Assembly (NCBI GenBank): GCA_033558025.1
Contig: JAUCEF010000006.1
Span: forward strand, 4,464,001-4,528,000
Source of the DNA: Phytophthora sp. 'mugwort'
Taxonomy: Eukaryota > Oomycota > Peronosporomycetes > Peronosporales > Peronosporaceae
DNA: 64,000 nt
Direction of reading: 5' to 3'
The position numbers and the translations under genes were made by a program. This document shows, piece by piece, positions 56,452-64,000 of the stretch. Under the pieces are notes generated by a model. The model did no database searches. It was given only the letters and a program-made list of their open reading frames with translations, and had not been told where the DNA came from. How positions within the stretch are numbered: position 1 is the first letter of the stretch; every line of letters begins with the position of its first letter.

Positions 56452-57339
56452 ATGGCGCCCGAGGATGAACCCGAGGCGCGAATGCGCAACCTTCGTGTCT
56501 GCATCGCGCACTGGGAGCTGGCGTTGCTGCTGCCAGTGGACGACCGCGGGGACGATGACGATGCGGCGTGGAAGCGGCGGCTTTTCCGCGAGGAGCTGGC
56601 GGGTTTTCACCGACTTGTAGCCAACGACGTCACCCATGAGGACGTCATGGCCCATGCACGTGCGAGTCTCCGCTTGGCGTGGATGGACTGTGTCAAAGAC
56701 CAGCAGGATGCCCCCGACGAAAACTGGGTGAGAATCGACCCGGAAGACGTTCAAGTCGGCGTGGTGAACGACCTGCAGCTCGTAGCTCCGGGCATCTGGA
56801 TTGGCTCGACGGAAACGATCACATACACGGATCTCCTCGACGAGAGGGACATCCAGCACCTTGTGTACTGCACCACGACGGAGCGGGATACTCGGATGAC
56901 ATGTGAACACACCAACCTCTCACCATCTCGTTCGTACCATGACGTTAAGCTCTTCGATCTCCCAAGACAACAGTTCGAAGACATGTTGGGCGACGTCGAC
57001 GGCATCGAGCAGCTCAAGACGCTTTCATCACTTTCCTGCAATGAGATCACCCACATCGCCTCTACACTCAGCGAGCTCATCGGTACACGCTCTGACGCCA
57101 CCGTGCCACAAAAACCTCGAGCTCTTGGCAATGGCGGCATGTTGCTGTACTGTGACAGCGGAATTTCCACCTCCATTGCCATGTGCGCCGCTCTGCTCAT
57201 GACTCGATACCAATTTTCACTCGACCTCGCCATGCTGCTGATCCAAGCTGCGCGACGTGACATTTTACCATCGAAGCACCTCCGCTTCCAGCTGGAGCAG
57301 CTCGATTTCAGCCACCACCAAGACATTCGTCATGAATAA
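56452..57339 (+). CDS. Dual-specificity-phosphatase-like protein, probably inactive
   Basis: A 295-residue protein whose second half follows the DSP fold: VAPGIWIGSTETITYTDLLDE (start of the domain, near residue 118), then VYCTTTE, MLLYCDSGISTSIAMCAALLM (the P-loop) and LLIQAARRDILPSKHLRFQLEQL (last helices). In active DSPs the loop is HCxxGxxRS. Here it is YCDSGISTS: Cys234 is kept, but the preceding His is Tyr and the phosphate-binding Arg is Thr240. Loss of that Arg normally abolishes catalysis, so this looks like a STYX-type pseudophosphatase that may bind phosphoproteins. The ATG at 56452 is used; the frame upstream has only a TTG. Confidence 0.72.
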   Translation: MAPEDEPEARMRNLRVCIAHWELALLLPVDDRGDDDDAAWKRRLFREELAGFHRLVANDVTHEDVMAHARASLRLAWMDCVKDQQDAPDENWVRIDPEDVQVGVVNDLQLVAPGIWIGSTETITYTDLLDERDIQHLVYCTTTERDTRMTCEHTNLSPSRSYHDVKLFDLPRQQFEDMLGDVDGIEQLKTLSSLSCNEITHIASTLSELIGTRSDATVPQKPRALGNGGMLLYCDSGISTSIAMCAALLMTRYQFSLDLAMLLIQAARRDILPSKHLRFQLEQLDFSHHQDIRHE

Positions 57340-57643
57340 ATTATGTTATGATATTAGCAAAAGAGGCGGTCAACTTGACTTGTCGGCCGCGGCAACACTA
57401 ACTAACTGCCTTAACTACACCCACTTTTTCTTCTTCTTCGCTGTGTACATGATACTGATGATACTCCACCGGCGCAGCTCCTAAAACGGCCTTGAAACGT
57501 CGGTGGGTGCTAAAACCTGAGAGAGGCAGCGCACTGCTTGGCCTCTCTCTCTTGCGTGTGTCCCCGCACTTAGACAAGCCCTGCAGCTTTTCCGTCGAAT
57601 ACTGCAGGGAAGTGAGAAGCTTCCTTGTTCACTCTCCCGCTGC
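57340..57643. other. Convergent intergenic region, nothing recognised
   Basis: About 300 bp between the pseudophosphatase stop and the stop of the minus-strand gene. It includes a pyrimidine-rich stretch near 57420-57440 and no recognisable gene. Confidence 0.5.
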
Positions 57644-58429
57644 TTACATGTGCTCGCGATGGCACTCCATGCACAGGAACAGCGAGTCCGACTTTTTGCC
57701 GAACTCGCAGGGGAAAGTGATCCGGCCACTCAGCAGCCAGCGCTTGGTCAAAAACTGTTTAAAGTGGGTAAGCACCTCGCGGAAAAACTCGAAGAGGTTG
57801 GCGCAAATGTTGCCAGACACGGCGATCACGGGATAGTCGCAGGCTGCGGCCTGGCACGTCTGCAAAAATGCGGCGAGCTCGCCCACGGACGCGTCGCGGA
57901 TGTCTTCATCGCTGATAAACTCCGTGACATTCTGCACAAAAGCAGCCACAAGCGGCCAGGACAGTTCCAATCGCGATTTCACCACGCTTTGCATTTGCCC
58001 CACGGCAAACGGAATGGACAGCAACATTTGGCGCAGCTGCGCAAAACTGAAGTTGACCGCGCGGTTGCAGTAGTGCGCCACGTCGCGCAGGTACTCGAGA
58101 ACCACAGCCACCATGCGGGCCGCCGAGATCTCATCTCTGCTGGTGTTGTCCTCTGGGGCTTCAGCAGGTGTCACAGCCGTGAAGCTGATGGCCTTGAAGT
58201 CCGAGCCGATCTTGGCCGGCAGCACAACGGCGGTCGCGTCGCCCCAGACGGGCGAAAGCTCCGGTTCGACCTCCTCGAGCGGCGGGAAGCTGGATGCGCG
58301 ATGCTTGCGTGGCAGCAGCACAGGCTCGTTGTCGAGCCCCGACGAGAACTTCTTGCAGGCCAAAGCGTTGGGCAAGTCGCCGTCCATGGAACACTTGGAG
58401 ATGGTGCGCTTGAGCGTGTGCGGCTGCAT
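57644..58429 (-). CDS. Hypothetical protein, 261 residues
   Basis: Not recognised. The first 90 residues are polar (MQPHTLKRTISKC, then PPLEEVEPELSP). Residues about 105-250 look like a compact helical domain with regular hydrophobic spacing (VAVVLEYLRDVAHYCNRAV, FAQLRQMLLSIPFAVGQM, FEFFREVLTHFKQFL). It ends in a short CMECHREHM segment with a possible metal-binding CxxC-H pattern. A longer + strand frame covers the same DNA, but its translation is Arg/His-rich without structure. The minus frame was preferred for its amphipathic helices. Confidence 0.5.
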   Translation of the reverse strand: MQPHTLKRTISKCSMDGDLPNALACKKFSSGLDNEPVLLPRKHRASSFPPLEEVEPELSPVWGDATAVVLPAKIGSDFKAISFTAVTPAEAPEDNTSRDEISAARMVAVVLEYLRDVAHYCNRAVNFSFAQLRQMLLSIPFAVGQMQSVVKSRLELSWPLVAAFVQNVTEFISDEDIRDASVGELAAFLQTCQAAACDYPVIAVSGNICANLFEFFREVLTHFKQFLTKRWLLSGRITFPCEFGKKSDSLFLCMECHREHM

Positions 58430-61400
58430 GGCCGGCTATGGGTGTGGCTTGGCTGTAGTACGTTGCCGTCTGGTCGCTTTAGGTTTTATTTGTTTGTTAA
58501 AAGCGGCGGCTTTGACTCAAGAAGCTGCGATGGCAAGCGACCACCACGAGTGTAGGTCAAACTGTTGCCGGGCGAGCACGTTGGCAAGTGAGTGTGCGAG
58601 GCTCGAGCGACCAGCGTTTCTTTTCAAAGATTTGGTGTGTGGACCACACCGATGCGTCATCGTCTCGCGGTAAATCGTGCGGGCTCTGCGCGGTCAGCTG
58701 TCTCAGTTTGCGCTGCTTTTCCGTTTTCTGGGCACTGCGCGACTCGACCGCCGCTTCTCTCCGCATGGCGTTGAACGTGGCGTCATGACCACTTTAGCTA
58801 TGAGCTGTATGAGCGCTGAGGGCTTCACGATGAAGCTCACCAGAGCGGATACACACGCGCTGGCGCTCGCTTCAGTTTGGGCCGCGCGCCCCTTCCCAGA
58901 CGTACAGTGTTACCCGTCTCCCTTCGGTCGACACTCAAGACCCCATACGGTACGACGAAGTGGGACCGCGGAACACATTCTATCGAAAAGCCGGCGGCGT
59001 ATTATGGGCGTACGGCAGGTCTAGGCAATGTAACCCGAAAGTTTCCCAGATCCCTACGCCGCCTTCCATCGACTTTTCAAGCGACGTCCTGCCACCAGAC
59101 AGGGGCGCCATCAGCAGCATCGACTCTAGCGCAAAATTCCGGGCAGAGGGTTGCTAGCAAAAAATAAAGAATCATCCGCACTGGTGCGACCGACGATTCG
59201 TGACATTTCAACGAATTGTCGGCCATTATATCATAATGATCCGCTTTTCCACCTGTGGCAGACGTCGTCGAGGCGGTCGCAGCAGCGCTGCCGCAAAAAC
59301 AGAGTCGCGTCCGCTCTATCAAATTGGTTGAAGCTGGGACGAGTTCAAGCACAAAGACGTGGCGCTGTCGCCTCACTTTCGAGGCCCCCGAAAGTAAGAG
59401 TCCATACTTTCCGCCATACTGCGCGCGGCTCCCGCCAGCCTGGCCAGTCGTTGCCGTGGCCACCTGACTTCCATTCCATGTTTGCTTGGGCTCTGCTCGT
59501 TTGGCCGCATGTGCACGTGGTGGTCTCGCTGCATCAGAGAGCTCTGGTCCGCGCTTTGCGCTGCGTCACGGCGAGTTAAGTGAACACCCCGGCCGCTGCT
59601 TGGGGTTCATTTGAATGCAAATGAAACAGCACTGCGCGTCTGTGTGCAAACGGCTGCAAGGCGCGTATGCTTGCTTAAGGTGCCGGGCCGATCTGGGGCC
59701 GACCCGAAGTTGGCCGATGATACGGCCGAGTCCCGACGGCTTATGGCCGAGCAAAGTGGCGCTTTCCGCGGGTTTGCCGCGCTGACTTGAGCAAGCAAAT
59801 CTTGTTGCCATTTCCATCATGTCCGTTGCCGCAAAGTCGCGAACGACGGAGCGAGAGTTAACACCTCCCCGCCAAGTTCAAGCCGTTTTAAAGCCGCTCG
59901 TGTGTCAGCAGCGACGACAAATATGGCGACACCTTTTGCCGACTCTTGTAACCCGCGCCGTGGTGCTGGAAAAGACACCAAAATTATTGACTCACACGCG
60001 GTCTGAGATCGGGTCTCCACACTCGGTCTATTCGCCCGTTGGCATGCGGAACTCAGCCGGGTGGAGTTCCATTTACCGCTGCTACAAAGGAGTCGGTGGT
60101 TGGCCAGTTGCGGGCCTCTTGGCAAAACTGCACGCTGGCTCCAACCATTCTTTTTGTAATGCTCGTCTCCGCCGGTAATGCTGGCCTATCGCTAGGAATC
60201 AAGCGCCGATTTCCCGTACAGCACTGCGTATTAATAGTCCTGGAGCAGGGCAGGGATTGGGATTTGTCCCCAGTGCCTGAAGCATTGCCTTCGAGAGCTC
60301 TTGGCAGCGTGTTAAAACACCACTATCGCTCCTATCGAAAGGTTTCGGTCCGCTTCGATATGCGGCTGCAATCATCGCCTATCCAAAGCCATGTCGTCCG
60401 CCGCACCAAGCAGCATCACTCGGATAGGACGGCCGCACCGCATTCTCAGAGAGAGAGAAGTTCTGTGGCAGAGGCTTGCCCCCCCCCCCCCCCCTCCTCG
60501 GTCATCGCGCCGCGTCGGCTGCAGGATAAGAGACAAACCGCTCAGTTTAGGAATTCGCCTTCCAAGTCACGCGTCGGTACATGCCCCAGTGGTCTTATAT
60601 TCGACCTTGTGCGGCCATTTGGTGGTGTAAGTTGGAGTCTATCTTGGACCGCCACGCGCTGAGGACAGCCAGGCCCTTAAGGCCGCGCTATGCCCCCAGG
60701 TCAGCATGCTAGTTTCCGACCAAGGGCGGCTTCAAGTTGGCTGTTCATACCTTTCGGTGGAGTCATCAAGAGCTCGGCAGCCTCCTACAGTGTAGTACTG
60801 TAGCGCCTCCTGCCAGGATGGTATTCACCGCAAACGAGAAATGTCGGGCGCATCCAAGTTGAAGCTTCTTCTTATCATTCAAGGAATCGGTGGAGGGATC
60901 GGGTGGATGGATCTAGTGTCATCAAAGCTTTACCACGCCTTTTCCGTCCTGGTGTGTAAGTTAAAATAGTTTTGGTGGAGGGGACTGTCAATACCTTGCG
61001 TTTCGCGTCGCTTGACCAAGCAGCAAAGGTCATCGCCGCCGACGCAAGGACCACTTGACCGACGCCGATCACCGAGTTTGCGATGTCTATAGTATTTGAC
61101 GCAATTTGTGGAGCTCGTGACCTTCGCGCGTCGGTACAGTGGCAGCAATTTGCACATTCGATAGTATGAGCATATTAGTGACTGGAGTACTCCACACGCT
61201 GCCAGCGCTGCCATGATATTGGCGCGTGCTGGTTGTCACATGCCTTTTTTGCTTCGTTTACGCGTCGACCGGGAAAACAAAAGTTGCTCTGGTCCCATGA
61301 AAAAGCTGGGAAGGGTTACATGTATGAGGGGCTCAACGCGGTGGTCGCTGCAGGGAGAACTTCGTGTAGTCACCTTGTGAATACCACCAGAAATTGCTTT

Positions 61401-61982
61401 GGCGCGTACGACAATGGTGAAGACTGCAGCACGAGGTCAACTCGATTTTGTCGCGTTTGTTCATAGTGCTTTTAATTCGTAACATATGAAGGTAGAAATG
61501 GCTGAAGCTGCAAATGGCCAACGGAAGTTCCGGTAAATATTCTCGAAGTTTACGCATCGTACTTCGAAGTGCTATTATACTTTTGCAGGTTTGTAGCGCG
61601 ATAGTAAGCATTTGATGGTGGCAACGAGTATGAACTGAACACGGCATGCTCAATGGTGCTGATCTCTCTCGAAATAATACATATTCTGTGGTGGAAAGAG
61701 ACAACTAGGAGTGCTGGTCAAAGAACGTAATCACGGTCCTGCATCAAATATAAAAAGCGAAGATATATTTCCGATGGATAGGAATTTTTGTGTGTATTTT
61801 ATTCTTTGTGAAGAAGATTACGGGCTTGCACATTGTCGGCGTTTGCTGAAGCAGACGAATCTTCCTACTTTCAGCTGAAAGTTTTTCACTGGAAATACGT
61901 AACAAGAGACAACAACTTTTTAAAGTGTACTGCATTTTGTTTCGAATTTGACCAAATTTTACTGCATTGGTGAGCCCCCTCT
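58430..61982. other. 3.5 kb intergenic region without a recognised gene
   Basis: Only short frames are present; the longest (60039-60662, + strand, 207 residues) is low-complexity and spans a poly-C run. A run of 16 C is at 60479-60494. Exact TGACTCA heptamers occur near 58514 and 59987 without clustering. The 3' end of the CorA gene is just beyond. I see no transposon motif. Confidence 0.45.
60479..60494. repeat. Poly-C run of 16 bases
   Basis: An uninterrupted run of C; the second such tract in the window, also in non-coding DNA. Confidence 0.9.
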
Positions 61983-63997
61983 TTACAACCACTTTTTGTA
62001 AAACTTGAAAAACGCGATCGTACCAAGTGCGATGGAGAGTACGACACCCCACCAGATGTAGTAGCCGTTATGGTACTCGAGCTCCGGCATATTAGTGAAA
62101 TTCATGCCGTAGAGTCCCGTCAGAAACTGTGCAGGCAGGAAAATGGCCGCCACCAACGCTAAAATATAGCTCACGTCGTTCTGCTGCGCTGCTCGAGTGT
62201 TGTGGAAATCTTCAATTAGACTACGACATCGATCCAGATGCCTATCACAGTCCTCCTCAATAGTGGTGATGTGGTCCAGCACATCACGAAAATAACGCAG
62301 CGTTTCACCTTCAAAATCTTCCGAGTCCGAGAGCTGGATGACGACCTCACTCAGAGGCTTACAGAGCACTTGTAGTCCCTTAATCTGCTTGGTGCAGCTC
62401 GCGAGTCGGCCGATATCGAAGTACCGTGGATCAAGGCTTAGTAGCCGCTCGAGCATGATCAATTTCGAGCCAAACGTGTGCGTAATAGGCGTCAACTCGT
62501 CGACACACACGTCGACGATCGTATAGACGAGAAATGCTGTGCTGTGCTGGCGTACCTTGGAGTACGACATGTCCAGCCGCTGCTTTAGCGTCGACCAAAG
62601 CGTGTTCGAGCTCTCCTGAACGCTGATCAAGACGTCCTGCATGATATATAGACTGAGCTGCTGTGGAGCAGTCATCACACAGCCAATGTTGAGCTGTTCC
62701 AGACGCCCTTCAAGCTCCTTCTTCGTCATACCTTCAAAAGGCGACACATCATCGTCCTGCACATAGAGTGAGGCACGATACATACTCTGGTAATTTTTCA
62801 CCATGACCAAATCACGCGCATGAACCGTCTGGAGAATCAGTGACGAGTGCTCGTCATACTCCTCAAACTTCGGTCGCTCAACATCTGCATCTAGTGTATC
62901 TTCCACAGCCAGTGGGTGAAGTCTGTACCTTACAGACAAGCGTCGCATCAGAAGAGGATCAATGCCTTCAACATTGATCCACCGCACGGATGCCCACCCA
63001 GGCTTGGTCGAGTAAATAAACTTTTGCACTTGATCAATCGGATACACACTCCGAATGCGATCCGGTGAGTACTCAATCGATCCCAGCAGTGCATTACTTG
63101 CCTTTCCGCGTCTAACGTGTGTATACTCTGGTGGCATGTTACGCAGAAAATCCTCATTGAAAAGCTGCGCGAGCTTGATCTCCTGGATCGCGAATAAAAA
63201 CTCTTGATACGTAACGCCACCGCTCTTATCATCGTCCACTTTGTCAATAAATGCTCGAAACTGCCCCTCATCGCCACATGCAATTCCCATGGCCTCTAAG
63301 CCACAGCGAAAACCTTCGTACGACACCATCCCATTATCTACACATCAATTGCCACCAAAACACGTCAGATCGTAATAAATCTCGATATCTCAACCAAATC
63401 CCTCCTACCTCCGGGGTTAAACAACGAAAACAACTTCATCATTCTAGCCGACGTGAGATCATAATGCGGGTCCATTAGCGATATATCTCCAGCTTCATCC
63501 ACCGCCCCGAGACTGTCTGACCAATCAACTGAATTTGAGTCCCTAGCAATAGGCTCAATGGACCCAATAGCCATAATCTGGAGGATGTTCTTCCCATGCA
63601 GCAGCGTTGGCCTGGGCGCGGTCACTTTACTTGGGGAGCCCCCAATAGCCCCGTGGCTGATATCGTTGCCATTGTGGGGGGTCGAGATTTTTGGATTTCG
63701 GGGTGGTAAACCTGAAACTTTCAAAGATCGAGACGCCCCATTCACACTGCCAAATTCACTGGAGCTTGTCGCACTATCGCTAACGGCGCGGCGCAAGCGG
63801 GAGCCGTCGAAGCGGACACCGTCGTCAGACGCCCAGTCCTCGGGCTGGTAGCTGGTCGAAATTTCGGATGGAGAGCGACGCCACGAGCGACGAGAACGAC
63901 CATAGCCCGGTGGTTGGGGGGTGGCCCGAGAGCTCGAGGAGGACGAAGAGGGGGGGTTGCTATCGTCTACGGCCACGACCGAGATTTTGTCGTCCAT
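61983..63997 (-). CDS. CorA-type magnesium transporter with EF-hands (two exons)
   Basis: A membrane channel of the CorA/Mrs2/Alr1 superfamily for magnesium uptake. Proposed exons on the minus strand are 63997-63409 and 63337-61983, with a 71-bp GT-AG intron, giving about 647 residues. The first 180 residues are disordered. Two EF-hand loops follow: a degenerate one (NPGDNGMVSYEG, about 193-204) formed across the intron, and a canonical one (DDDKSGGVTYQE, 231-242). The CorA cytoplasmic domain shows RYRLHPLAVEDTLD. The end has two membrane helices around GLYGMNF (GMN at about 607-609), the family's selectivity motif, and a basic tail KFYKKWL. EF-hands on CorA are not usual; calcium control of the channel is inference. 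The promoter is outside the window. Confidence 0.88.
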
Positions 63998-64000
63998 ACT

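Noticed and set aside
56257..56910. 217-residue minus-strand frame
   Set aside because: Overlaps the start of the DSP-like gene on the other strand and has no recognisable features.
57650..58555. 301-residue open frame on the + strand
   Set aside because: It overlaps the minus-strand 261-residue gene; its product is Arg/His-rich with no domain, while the minus frame shows amphipathic helices. It is probably a shadow of high-GC coding DNA.
60039..60662. 207-residue + strand frame
   Set aside because: Low-complexity, crosses a poly-C run, no domain and no good start context.
1..64000. CRISPR array, operon-type regulation, ribosome binding sites
   Set aside because: The window is eukaryotic (introns, COG6, PDS5, DRC2) and no regularly spaced short repeats were seen.

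Overview
The window is nuclear DNA of an oomycete, most likely a Phytophthora-like member of the Peronosporales. Four bZIP genes have the unusual oomycete-type basic region (the invariant Asn is replaced by Tyr or Asp). Introns are few and short (about 65-81 bp, GT-AG). There is a motile-cilium gene (DRC2), as expected of a zoospore-forming organism, and the repeats are decayed Ty3/gypsy, Ty1/copia, PIF/Harbinger, Tc1/mariner and pogo-like elements. Genus is inferred from these features; no database search was possible. || 1-21 kb is a gene-free transposon graveyard. Recognisable relics are Harbinger pieces (1-345, 2442-2741), a Ty3/gypsy integrase-chromodomain piece (3.2-5.1 kb), a TIR-bounded element with a tRNA-like segment and a perfect hairpin end (5.6-6.7 kb), a Ty1/copia polyprotein relic (8.9-11.8 kb), an extremely AT-rich patch that looks like inserted mitochondrial DNA (11.87-12.21 kb), and a second Ty3/gypsy element (12.6-21.05 kb). 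That gypsy element was hit by a Harbinger element, by a mariner element that itself contains a pogo element, and by a deleted pogo-like element. Skipping the mariner/pogo insert restores the gypsy reading frame. || 21.4-64 kb is gene-dense. In order: an ABCC/MRP transporter, a CapA-like metallophosphatase, the cohesin regulator PDS5, bZIP1 and bZIP2 (divergent), bZIP3 (inverted relative to bZIP2), DRC2, a PX-DUSP-IQ protein, the Golgi tether subunit COG6 (three exons), bZIP4, a TPR protein with a degenerate prolyl-hydroxylase domain, two head-to-head proline/serine-rich or B-box proteins, a DSP-fold pseudophosphatase, an unknown 261-residue protein, and an EF-hand CorA-type magnesium transporter whose start codon lies at the window end. 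|| The most interesting part is the bZIP cluster. bZIP1 and bZIP2 face each other across a 2.4 kb region holding six exact TGASTCA (AP-1/Gcn4-type) sites. bZIP3 and bZIP4 are inverted copies 10.8 kb apart, 98.7 % identical by hand count, with non-matching flanks, which suggests gene conversion. The genes between them (DRC2, PX protein, COG6) sit between inverted repeats. Coding coordinates below include proposed introns where splice sites and reading frame agree.
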